Below are positions 23,963-31,116 of a stretch of 64,000 nucleotides of DNA, one piece after another. This DNA comes from Thermoflexaceae bacterium (lineage in GTDB: Bacteria; Chloroflexota; Dehalococcoidia; Tepidiformales; Tepidiformaceae), in the NCBI GenBank assembly GCA_015075555.1, contig JABTUD010000002.1:992001-1056000 (forward strand), in the 5' to 3' direction. The notes below the pieces were generated by a model. That model was not told where the DNA came from, did not search any database, and saw only the letters and a program-made list of their open reading frames with translations. How positions within the stretch are numbered: position 1 is the first letter of the stretch; each line of letters opens with the position of its first letter. The position numbers were made by a program, and so were the translations under genes.

Positions 23963-25618
23963 TCATGGCCGCCCGCTGGCCAGGATGACACGCAGCCGCA
24001 TGCGCTGACCGAAGCTCCAGAGGTCGGTCGCCCGCGGTCCAAGCACGGCGCGCATGGAAGCCTGGTCGGCCACCGGCAGCCGGTAGAGCCGCTCAATGAA
24101 GTCGATGTCGGCGTCCGAGACCCAGCCGTTGAGCCGCTCGTTGGCCAGGCTGGTGATTGCAGGCCCCACGGTGGCGCGCACCGTCGAAACACCTGCGGGG
24201 TCGCGCCCGCAGAAGTCGGTGACCTCGGCCAGGCTGGCCGCCGTGGCGGTTGAGGTAATCCTGGGCAGCACCCGGAAGAAGAGGATGCCACTGATCGCCG
24301 CGTTGTCGGCACAGGGGAGTGAGCGAACCCGCTGGATGACCTCGCGGTTCGCCGGCGCTGCCGGGGCGTCGAGCCGCTCGGAGACGACCCGGCTGATGTC
24401 GGCGAACACCCCGGCGCGAATCGCCGGGATCATGGCGGCGTCGCTGTTGCAGATTGCGCGGATGGCAGCGGCGTCGGCCTCGGTGGGGACCGCCGTCAAC
24501 CGCGCTCGCACCAGGTCGATCTTCTGGGCGGCGGTTCGTGGCACCAGGAGCGCCGCCATGTGGGCAGTGTCGAGGGTGCCTGTCCCCCTGAGCGTCGCGA
24601 ACGTGTGGGGCATTAGCGCCTCGTAGGCGGCGACCAGCGAGGCTGAACCTCCGAAGTAGGCCGCAATGAGGGTGTCTTCCCCCACGACCCGGATTAGCTG
24701 CTGGACCGCCGTCACCTGATCCGGGTACGCCAGGGCGCCCGTGGGACCCACCGTGGGAAGTCCCGCGGCGGCGACGGCCTTGATGGCCAGGTGCTCGGTG
24801 GTCCCCTCGTTGATCGCCTCGCCTACCGCGCCGCGAAAGTCGGCGGCGGTGTTCGCATGGAGGAGTTCGTGCGCGGTGGCTGTGGGTAGCGTGGTGTCGC
24901 TCTGGACATAGATCCGGCTGCTGTCAGTGAGGGCGAACCCTTCAATGTCCGGGTCGGCGTCGCCACGCCGCCATGGACGGGTAGCGCCGGTGCGCGGGTC
25001 AGTATAGAGCACGCCGCGGGCGATGCAGTCGTCGTCGTACGCCCGCAGGATGCCGGCGTGGTCGAGGATGGTCACCGGGACGCGGACGATGCGACGAACC
25101 CGGCCATAGGCCGCCGTAAGGGCAGAATCGGCTGTGGCAAGGGTCATCGCCTCGTTGCGAAGGGCGCGAGGAGGCGGTGCCCCCGGGCCGGGGGCCGGAC
25201 CGGCGGCCGCACTACCTCCTCCAGGGCCGACGGCGGGCGCGGGGCCGGGCGAAGCGGCCAGGACAGGCGCCGGCGGCGCGGCAGCAGGAGCAGCAGAGGT
25301 GGCGGGGGCGGCCGCCCCCGCCGGACCGCTCGCCCGGAGCTCTGCGGCTGCCCGGGGAACGTCCATGGACGGGCGGGCACCGCGCGCATGCCGCTGGATA
25401 GCCGCCGAGCCCGGCGGGGGTGCGAGCAACTTCACGACGGCGGCGTTCCCGGCCTGGCGCTGAAGCCAGGGAAGTACTGCGGGCGATGGCGCAACCGGGA
25501 AGATCCCTGGAGAGGCATCGATGGGACGGGATAGGCCTCCGTCGGGGCGGCGCCTTTGGGAAGCGCGGGGCTCTGAACCGGGCTTCGCGGAAGCCGGGAC
25601 ACGCCGTGGGGGAATCAC
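23963..25618 (-). CDS. Zincin-like metallopeptidase with eCIS-type N-terminal motif
   Basis: A 551-residue protein in two parts. Residues 1-150 are disordered, Pro/Ala/Arg-rich, and contain WLQRQAGNAAVVKLL (51-65), a short motif repeatedly found in proteins linked to extracellular contractile injection systems (DUF4157 neighbours). Residues 155-550 hold a metallopeptidase-like region with HELLH at 250-254 and INEGTTEHLA at 269-278, where a Glu can be the third zinc ligand. No classical signal peptide is seen. No injection-system structural genes are in this window. Toxin, effector or extracellular protease are all possible. Confidence 0.65.
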   Translation of the reverse strand: MIPPRRVPASAKPGSEPRASQRRRPDGGLSRPIDASPGIFPVAPSPAVLPWLQRQAGNAAVVKLLAPPPGSAAIQRHARGARPSMDVPRAAAELRASGPAGAAAPATSAAPAAAPPAPVLAASPGPAPAVGPGGGSAAAGPAPGPGAPPPRALRNEAMTLATADSALTAAYGRVRRIVRVPVTILDHAGILRAYDDDCIARGVLYTDPRTGATRPWRRGDADPDIEGFALTDSSRIYVQSDTTLPTATAHELLHANTAADFRGAVGEAINEGTTEHLAIKAVAAAGLPTVGPTGALAYPDQVTAVQQLIRVVGEDTLIAAYFGGSASLVAAYEALMPHTFATLRGTGTLDTAHMAALLVPRTAAQKIDLVRARLTAVPTEADAAAIRAICNSDAAMIPAIRAGVFADISRVVSERLDAPAAPANREVIQRVRSLPCADNAAISGILFFRVLPRITSTATAASLAEVTDFCGRDPAGVSTVRATVGPAITSLANERLNGWVSDADIDFIERLYRLPVADQASMRAVLGPRATDLWSFGQRMRLRVILASGRP

Positions 25619-25740
25619 GGTCCCTCCATCGGCGCAATGATACGGCGCGTGACAATGGTTTGCCGCGCTCGCTGCCCGAAACTAGAATCAAGGGACAACA
25701 CGCCCCCGGCACCAGGCCAGTCACGGGCGCGAGGATTCCC

Positions 25741-26250
25741 TTGGCATACAAGATCATCGAGACGTGCATCGGCTGCACGGCCTGCACAAAGCGCTGCCCC
25801 ACCAACGCCATCACAGGCGAGCGCAACCAGCTCCACGTGATTGACCCCACGCTCTGCATCGACTGCGGCGCCTGCGGAGTGGTCTGCCCGCCAGAAGCGA
25901 TCCTTGATGCGTACGACTACGTGTGCAAAGGGCTCAAGAAGAACGACTGGCCCCACTCGGTGATCATCGAGGACAAGTGCATCGGTTCGGGGTGTGAGCT
26001 CTGCATCAACATCTGCCCGTTCGATGCGCTCAGCCTGCAGCACAACGAACGCATCGACGACTTCTTCGGCGTCAGCACCGTGGACCTGAAGAAATGCACC
26101 GGCTGCCGCCTCTGCGAAGACATGTGCGGGTGGGATGCGATCCACATCTTCCCGTTGCAGGGAGAGATGCGGAAGGACTGGGAAGAGCTCACCGGAGAAG
26201 AGCAGGAGCTTGTCCGGAAGGTGCGGAGCATCAACGAGCCGGTTGCCTGA
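25741..26250 (+). CDS. Four-cluster ferredoxin-like protein
   Basis: A 169-residue soluble electron carrier starting at TTG, the only start close to the GAGGA ribosome site. Four cysteine motifs are visible: CIGCTACTKRCP, CIDCGACGVVCP, CIGSGCELCINICP and CTGCRLCEDMCG. The first two form a normal 2[4Fe-4S] module; the last two are irregular (CxxxxCxxC and CxxC...Gly instead of Pro), so they may hold altered clusters. The acidic tail follows. Such proteins feed electrons to oxidoreductases or complex I-like enzymes; no partner is encoded alongside. Confidence 0.85.
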   Translation: MAYKIIETCIGCTACTKRCPTNAITGERNQLHVIDPTLCIDCGACGVVCPPEAILDAYDYVCKGLKKNDWPHSVIIEDKCIGSGCELCINICPFDALSLQHNERIDDFFGVSTVDLKKCTGCRLCEDMCGWDAIHIFPLQGEMRKDWEELTGEEQELVRKVRSINEPVA

Positions 26251-26276
26251 ACCACGTCAGCAGTTGATGCCATGCG

Positions 26277-26296
26277 GGGGCCCCGATTGGGGCCCC
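26277..26296 (+). terminator. Hairpin after the ferredoxin gene
   Basis: A perfect 8-base stem GGGGCCCC-GATT-GGGGCCCC, 26 bases after the ferredoxin stop, followed by TGTCATTT. The T tract is poor, so termination is likely but not certain. The 215 bases from here to the next gene hold no ORF that looks coding. Confidence 0.55.
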
Positions 26297-26511
26297 TGTC
26301 ATTTCCCGCCCGTACCCGGGGCCGCCAATTGGGGAGCGGCGATGGGCGCCTTCACCCGGGGAGCACGGGGCGTGGATTGGCTTTCCCGAACAGGTGAGGC
26401 AGGGTGGGCAGGAGGAGGCCGGGAACGGGGGCGGATGGGCGGGAATGGTGAGGCGGCAGGTTCCCGGTTTGCCGGTGCGTAAACCCCCCGGCGGCTACCA
26501 TGCTGACAGCC

Positions 26512-28266
26512 ATGAACGATGAAGAGAAGAAGGAGCGCCGCATCACGCGCCGCCGGTTCCTTGGCGCCGCGGCTGGCGCCCTTGGGGTCGGGGGAGTGGC
26601 GGCGGGGTGCCGCCGGGCCGAGAAGCAGGATGGCCCCGGGCTTGCGACTCCTTCCGACGAGACGCCCGCGCCCGGAGCGACAGCATCGGCAACCCGCCCG
26701 TCCGGGGTGCAGCCGGGCGGCACGCTGCGCTACACCGGGTTTGTCATCGCGGACGACGGGTCCGAGGGGAAGTACGACCCCCAGAAAACTCAGTCGGCCC
26801 CGTTCTACGGACACCAGGCGATGGTCTACAGCCGGTTGCTGGCGTACAGGGACATGGGGCAGGGCTCGATAGCGGCGGACCTGGCGGCGGCGCTGCCCGA
26901 ACAGCCGGATGCGCAGACGTACGTTTTCAGGCTCAACCCGGCTGCGCGCTGGCACGACCGCGCGCCACTTGGCGGGCGGCCAGTCACGGCCGAGGACGTG
27001 AGATTCACCCTGGAAAGGCAGATACAGGGTGACGCTTCGTTCGTGCGCAAGGCGAAGTGGGCGGCGGTCGATTCGATCGCGGTCTCGGACCCGCATACGG
27101 TCACGATCCGGCTGAAGTCGCCGCTGGCAGCAATGCTGGGCCAGTTTGCGGATGTGAATTCGTTTGTAATCGCGCGCGAGGCGGCCGAGCGCGGATTCAC
27201 GCTCGAAAACCAGGTGGGGAGCGGGCCTTTCCGGTGGGTGGAATGGTCTGAGAAGAAGTTCGCGAGCGTTGCGCGGAACCCGGCATGGCACGGCGGGGAT
27301 GGGCGGCCGTACCTGGACGGGGTTGATGTGCTTCAGCCGCGGGACACTTCAGAAGTGGAGGCCTGGCTCAGGACGAAGAAGCTCGACGTGGCCTTTGTCG
27401 GGCGTCCCCAGGCCGAAAAGCTACGAGCGGTGATCCCGGCGCTGACCGACGAGACGGTTGGGCAATCGCGGTTCTTTGGCATGCGTTTCTTCACGCCGCA
27501 GTTTCCCTACAGCGACCAGCGGTTCCGATCGGCGGTGAGCTACGCCCTGGACCGGCGCGAAATGCTGCAGAAGTTCTTTGCCGGCTCGGGGGAGGTGAAC
27601 CCGTGGATCAGCTGGCCGATCAAGCGTTGGACTCTACCCCAGGCCGAACTGGCGACGAGGCCCGGCTACCGGCCGGGTGCTAGCGGGCGCGCGGACGACC
27701 TGAAAGAGGCAAAGGCACTGCTGGACGCATTCAAGGGGGAGAAGGAGCTGCCAAAGGACCCGCTGGCGCTGCTGGTGGTGGACGAGGCGGAGAAGAACCT
27801 TGGGATGGGGTCGATCATCAAGAGCCAGTTGAAGCTGAGCCTGGACCTGGAAGTTGGGGTGTATCCCGTGCCGGCCGCGGAGCTGGGCCAGCGATTGCTG
27901 ACGTTGAATGCGCCCTGGGCTGCCGGCCCCGACGACGGCTGGGTGGACCTTGACGACTGGGTATACCCGTACTTCCACAGCCAGGGTACGAAGAACACGT
28001 TTCCCCTGCGTGATGCCGGGATCGACGCGCTGATAGAGTCCCAGCGGGTGGAGCTGAACGAAGAGAAGCGGCAGGGGATTGGCTACGAGATCCAGCGGAA
28101 GCTCCTGGAGTTGAACGTCGGGGTTAACTTCGTGAGCGAGCGGGTAGTGGCGCTGGCCTGGCCCTACGTTCGGGGCCTTCCGCTGGACGCTGCCGACGGT
28201 TACCAGCACCGGCTGGCGGACTGCTGGATAGACCAGGGCGACCCCACATTCAGGGGCCGCCAGTAG
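26512..28266 (+). CDS. ABC transporter substrate-binding lipoprotein (oligopeptide type, SBP_bac_5)
   Basis: About 584 residues. The signal is twin-arginine and lipoprotein at once: ITRRRFLGAAAGALGVGGVAAGC, with lipobox VAAGC (Cys33). The mature domain shows PASxYDPQ-like GKYDPQKTQ, LNPAARWHDRAPLGGRPVTAEDVRFTLER, VGSGPFRWVEWSEKKF and YALDRREMLQKFF, all hallmarks of dipeptide/nickel-binding DppA/OppA proteins. It binds a peptide or similar ligand outside the membrane for an ABC importer. No permease or ATPase genes are adjacent. An ATG 12 bases upstream is also possible. Confidence 0.9.
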   Translation: MNDEEKKERRITRRRFLGAAAGALGVGGVAAGCRRAEKQDGPGLATPSDETPAPGATASATRPSGVQPGGTLRYTGFVIADDGSEGKYDPQKTQSAPFYGHQAMVYSRLLAYRDMGQGSIAADLAAALPEQPDAQTYVFRLNPAARWHDRAPLGGRPVTAEDVRFTLERQIQGDASFVRKAKWAAVDSIAVSDPHTVTIRLKSPLAAMLGQFADVNSFVIAREAAERGFTLENQVGSGPFRWVEWSEKKFASVARNPAWHGGDGRPYLDGVDVLQPRDTSEVEAWLRTKKLDVAFVGRPQAEKLRAVIPALTDETVGQSRFFGMRFFTPQFPYSDQRFRSAVSYALDRREMLQKFFAGSGEVNPWISWPIKRWTLPQAELATRPGYRPGASGRADDLKEAKALLDAFKGEKELPKDPLALLVVDEAEKNLGMGSIIKSQLKLSLDLEVGVYPVPAAELGQRLLTLNAPWAAGPDDGWVDLDDWVYPYFHSQGTKNTFPLRDAGIDALIESQRVELNEEKRQGIGYEIQRKLLELNVGVNFVSERVVALAWPYVRGLPLDAADGYQHRLADCWIDQGDPTFRGRQ

Positions 28267-28273
28267 AGAGCTC

Positions 28274-28966
28274 CTAACCGGCGATCCGGGTGTCGAAGCG
28301 ATAGCCAGCGCCGCGGACGGTGCGCACAGAGCGGCTCGCGGGCGTGTCGCCGAGCTTGCGGCGGATATTCGAGACATGGCGGCGCAGGATCTGGAGGTAG
28401 CGTTCGTCGGCGCCGGCGCCCCAGCCGCGGCCAATTATCTCCTCGGCGCTGACGGTCCGATTGGCGTGGTTCAGGAGGATGGCCAGGATCTCGGTCTCGC
28501 GTTCGGTAAGGGCGACTTCCAGGTCGCGGAGGCGAAGGCGGGCGCGGACCGGGTCGAGCTCGAAGGGGCCGGCGGTGACCATTTCGGCTTCGGCGATGCC
28601 TTCGCGGGCCATGGCGCGGATGCGGCGCTCGACGACAGCCGAGCCAAGGGCGCCGCGGACGATGCCATCCATCTCGGGCCGGTAGCTGCCGGGTACGGCG
28701 AGGCCCGGGGCGCCAGGCTCGATGACGTAGAGGACGGGGACGAGGCGCCAGCGCCGCCGCTGCTGGAACTGCTGGGCGGTTGCCTGCTGGGCATCGACTC
28801 CAAGCCCTACGAGCACCAGGAGGTCGTAGACGCGTGCGTCGGCCTCAGCAAGGGCGCTGTCAACTGAAGCGGTGACCTCAACGGTCAGCCGTTCGCCAAG
28901 GAGATTTCGACCCTGAATCGCCTGAGGCACGCCCGGGGCAAGGATGAGTACGCTCGGCAAGACCAC
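28274..28966 (-). CDS. OmpR-type response regulator with degenerate receiver
   Basis: 230 residues. The C-terminal half is a clear winged-helix effector domain (residues about 130-228: LRLRDLEVALTERETEILAILLNHANRTVSAEEIIGRGWG, then YLQILRRHVSNIRRKLGD and VRTVRGAGYRFD). The N-terminal half has the receiver outline, but the phosphoacceptor Asp at the end of strand 3 (YDLLVLVGLG) and the conserved Lys are missing. It probably works without phosphorylation, or by partner binding. It lies right after the second flgM in the flagellar cluster and is an unproved candidate for controlling it. Confidence 0.82.
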   Translation of the reverse strand: MVLPSVLILAPGVPQAIQGRNLLGERLTVEVTASVDSALAEADARVYDLLVLVGLGVDAQQATAQQFQQRRRWRLVPVLYVIEPGAPGLAVPGSYRPEMDGIVRGALGSAVVERRIRAMAREGIAEAEMVTAGPFELDPVRARLRLRDLEVALTERETEILAILLNHANRTVSAEEIIGRGWGAGADERYLQILRRHVSNIRRKLGDTPASRSVRTVRGAGYRFDTRIAG

Positions 28967-29070
28967 ACCACCTGGCTCCCGGCCCGCCTTCCCGCATCGG
29001 CGCGTGCCGGGGGTGAGCAGGTTCCCGGAGATATGCGCTCAGGGTACAGCCCGCGACGAACGCGCCTAAT

Positions 29071-29109
29071 CGGTGGGAACCCGACTTCGGGATGGGTGAA
29101 AGCCCACCG
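29071..29109. other. Structured inverted-repeat element upstream of the OmpR-type regulator
   Basis: An outer stem CGGTGGG (29071-29077) pairs with CCCACCG (29103-29109). Inside it is a second hairpin CCCG-ACTT-CGGG (29080-29091). The pattern is a three-way or stacked stem rather than a plain terminator, since no T tract flanks it. It lies in the 180-base gap between flgM2 and the regulator gene and could be in its leader on the minus strand. It does not match a riboswitch class I can name. Confidence 0.35.
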
Positions 29110-29147
29110 GCAGCGGCACAAAGCGTGGATGGAAGAGCGTGGGAATA

Positions 29148-29429
29148 CTAAAGCCCGTGAGAAAGGATCCGGCTGGCAATCTCGCGGGGGTCAGGGCGGT
29201 ACTCGCCGGCCTGGATCCGGGCGCGAAGGACGCGGACCTTTTCGGCGCGGGCTTCTGGCGATTCGCGGACGATGGCGTCGGCGCGGGCCAGCTCGCGGCC
29301 GCGGCTCGTGATACCGGCGGAATCGGCCCCCTCCTGGGCGGGCGGGGAGACCCTTGCGCGCGCCGCCGCCAGGTCATAGATGACGCCCTGGGTGGAGCCT
29401 GGCGGAGGGGTCTTACGAACGTCGGGCAT
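29148..29429 (-). CDS. flgM: Second FlgM-type anti-sigma-28 factor
   Basis: A 93-residue protein. The C-terminal half SPEARAEKVRVLRARIQAGEY, then RPDPREIASRILSHGL, is the FlgM signature (rxxKVxxLrxxIxxGxYxvdxxxiAxkLL) that binds sigma-28. The N-terminal half is polar and probably disordered, as in FlgM. It is preceded by AGAGGACAGG and lies 66 bases after the sortase gene. A paralogue is at 38194-38505. Two anti-sigma factors in one cluster could separate timing or stress inputs; which one is exported cannot be told. Confidence 0.82.
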   Translation of the reverse strand: MPDVRKTPPPGSTQGVIYDLAAARARVSPPAQEGADSAGITSRGRELARADAIVRESPEARAEKVRVLRARIQAGEYRPDPREIASRILSHGL

Positions 29430-29495
29430 ACCTGTCCTCTCGCTTGTTCATGATAGTCCCGATGACCGGGCCCTCACAACAGTCAGTTGCAGCCA

Positions 29496-30119
29496 TCACA
29501 CGAGCGTCCCCTGGACAACGAGCCGCTGCTTCAGGTCCTTCGTACAGGTGATGAGGGTGATCCGCGAAGCGTGGTCGGACCGGAGGAGGCGCGTTTCGGC
29601 GGGCGGTACGACTGCAACGCGGGTGATGCTATACCGGTAGACCTGGCTGCCGGAATAGACCTCGACGACGTCGCCGGGCTTGAGCCGGGAAAGCGTCTTG
29701 AAGGTCGCCACCGAGGATTGGTCAGCGACGGAGACGTGACCTGTGAGGACCATGTTTCCGGGCTGTCCCGGGCGGGCCGAATCGAGGTGGTGGCCCACGG
29801 ACCGCCAGGCGGTCTCCCAGGCCGGGCGCCCATCTTCCATCACGACGCCGACCTCAGAGATGGCATAGTCGATCCCGGCAGTGGGGGCAACGATGCGCGT
29901 GGGGAGCCCACCGGGGAGAGCACCCGCCTTCGCTGCGGAGCTGAAAGGCGCGGCCACGGCGGCAGGCATCGTTACCGGGGGAATGCTGGCTTCGGAATCC
30001 GAAACGCCCGAGGCTCCTGCGGAGAAGCCGTGCCAGGTTATGGCGCCCGCGCCAATCACCATGAGCGCGGCAACCAGGGTGGAGAGCGGGAATGATCGCG
30101 AACGCGCGCCGTTGGTCAT
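29496..30119 (-). CDS. Class E/F-type sortase in the flagellar cluster
   Basis: A 207-residue transpeptidase. A single N-terminal membrane helix (LVAALMVIGAGAITWHGF) anchors it with the catalytic domain outside. The triad is visible: His128 in NMVLTGHVS, Cys192 in ITLITC and Arg199 in LKQRLVVQG. The TLITC core is typical of class E/F-like sortases that cut LPxTG-type signals. It is flanked by fliT-like and flgM genes, and a sigma-28-like promoter lies 70 bases upstream. A candidate substrate with LPDTG is encoded at 40020-40637. Confidence 0.88.
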   Translation of the reverse strand: MTNGARSRSFPLSTLVAALMVIGAGAITWHGFSAGASGVSDSEASIPPVTMPAAVAAPFSSAAKAGALPGGLPTRIVAPTAGIDYAISEVGVVMEDGRPAWETAWRSVGHHLDSARPGQPGNMVLTGHVSVADQSSVATFKTLSRLKPGDVVEVYSGSQVYRYSITRVAVVPPAETRLLRSDHASRITLITCTKDLKQRLVVQGTLV

Positions 30120-30188
30120 GACAGGACAGCCCTCCCCGCAGGCGCCTCCTCGCCGGGCCGTTGGCCGGACGAGAAGGCTCTATCCGAA

Positions 30189-30215
30189 GCATCGGCAGAC
30201 GGTCAGGCAGATTGA
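30189..30215 (-). promoter_or_regulatory. Sigma-28-like promoter of the sortase gene
   Basis: On the minus strand TCAATCTG, 11 bases, then GCCGATGC. The flagellar sigma-28 consensus is TAAAGTTT-N11-GCCGATAA: six of eight -10 bases match and the spacing is exact; the -35 is partial. The transcript would start about 60 bases before the sortase ATG. Confidence 0.5.
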
Positions 30216-30273
30216 CGGCGGTGCAGGTGAAGGCTCGGATGCGAAGGGGTCAAGAAGGTGAACGTGCGGGGAG

Positions 30274-30606
30274 TCAGGCTTCGCGGAGGCCAGCGAGGCC
30301 GCCCGGCATGGTCGCCAGGTAGGCGCTGGTGGCGCCGCGGCCGCGGACCATGGAGGAGAGGCGGCCGGAGACATCGTTCATGGCACTGGCAAGGCCGGCG
30401 GAGACGAGTCGATTCGTAGCGACCAGCTGTTCGAGCAAAGGGAGCTCGTCGCGGTCAAGGCTATTCTCTTCGAGGTGGGTTGCAAGGGCAGCGCAGGCAG
30501 CCTCGTATGCCTCGGCGCCGTTCAGAAAGGCATCCGCGTCACCAAGCTCGAGGGCGACGAGCTGTTGTTCGGCCAGTTCAAGCGCAGCGCGAAGGTGGTC
30601 TGTCAT
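30274..30606 (-). CDS. FliT/FlgN-like flagellar export chaperone
   Basis: A 110-residue all-helical protein starting 7 bases after fliS. The first 70 residues (LRAALELAEQQLVALELGDADAFLN...) have the heptad pattern of the FliT/FlgN/FliS class of small chaperones. Position immediately downstream of fliD-fliS is where fliT sits in many bacteria, where it binds the FliD cap. Sequence similarity alone is weak, so the name rests largely on context. Confidence 0.6.
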   Translation of the reverse strand: MTDHLRAALELAEQQLVALELGDADAFLNGAEAYEAACAALATHLEENSLDRDELPLLEQLVATNRLVSAGLASAMNDVSGRLSSMVRGRGATSAYLATMPGGLAGLREA

Positions 30607-30613
30607 CCCGGTG

Positions 30614-31021
30614 TCAGGCGGCGGCCTCGCCGGCGAGCGTACGTCCTTCAGGGGCCCGCAGCGAGGCGATGGCGGCTTTCCAGGAATCGGCGATACGCGA
30701 GAGGTGCTTCTCGGCCTCGCCGAGTTTCGCGGGCTCGCCGAGGGTGCTCTCCAGGAGCATGCGGAGGCAGTAGGCGTAGATGCCGCTCAGGTTGTGGGCG
30801 AGCTCCCCCTGTTCCATGTCGAGGGTCGCCAGCAGTTCACCGACAATCAGCGAGGCTCGTTCCACCTGCTCGGCGAAGCCAGCCTTGTTGCCCCCTTCCT
30901 GGAGGATGCGTGCCTTGCGAATGGCCTTGAGGGCGCCGTCATACAGCATGGTGGTCAGCGTCACGGGGTCGGCAGTGAGGATTCCCTGGGTCCGGTAGGC
31001 ATTTGCTGCGCTGGGGTTCAT
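30614..31021 (-). CDS. fliS: Flagellin export chaperone FliS
   Basis: A 135-residue helical protein. The family core is visible: NPSAANAYRTQGILTADPVTLTTMLYDGALKAI (where NxYxxxxVxTAsPxxLixMLYdGal is typical), then GELLATLDMEQGELAHNLSGIYAYCLRML. It binds the flagellin C-terminus in the cytoplasm and prevents early polymerisation. The ATG at 31021 was preferred over one seven codons upstream because AYRTQ normally lies about eight residues in. A sigma-28-like promoter precedes it. Right after fliD's stop lies a GC hairpin without T tract. Confidence 0.92.
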   Translation of the reverse strand: MNPSAANAYRTQGILTADPVTLTTMLYDGALKAIRKARILQEGGNKAGFAEQVERASLIVGELLATLDMEQGELAHNLSGIYAYCLRMLLESTLGEPAKLGEAEKHLSRIADSWKAAIASLRAPEGRTLAGEAAA

Positions 31022-31063
31022 TCGCGGGCTTCTCTCGTCCAATGGTTACGGTTGCTGCGATGA

Positions 31064-31090
31064 GGATCGGATCGCATTGCGGGCGGCTGA
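31064..31090 (-). promoter_or_regulatory. Sigma-28-like promoter before fliS
   Basis: On the minus strand TCAGCCGC, 11 bases, then TCCGATCC. It has the same TCA(A/G)...CCGAT form and the same 11-base spacing as the sortase promoter. Start of transcription would be about 36 bases upstream of the fliS ATG. Confidence 0.4.
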
Positions 31091-31116
31091 ATTGGGGGAT
31101 CCTCCGATGGAGGACC

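Noticed and set aside
29071-29109. Resemblance to FMN or cobalamin riboswitch pieces (GGGTGAAAGCCC, CCGGCAGCGG)
   Set aside because: The conserved cores of both classes are not completed around these pieces, and no vitamin gene follows on either strand. It is kept only as an unclassified structured element.
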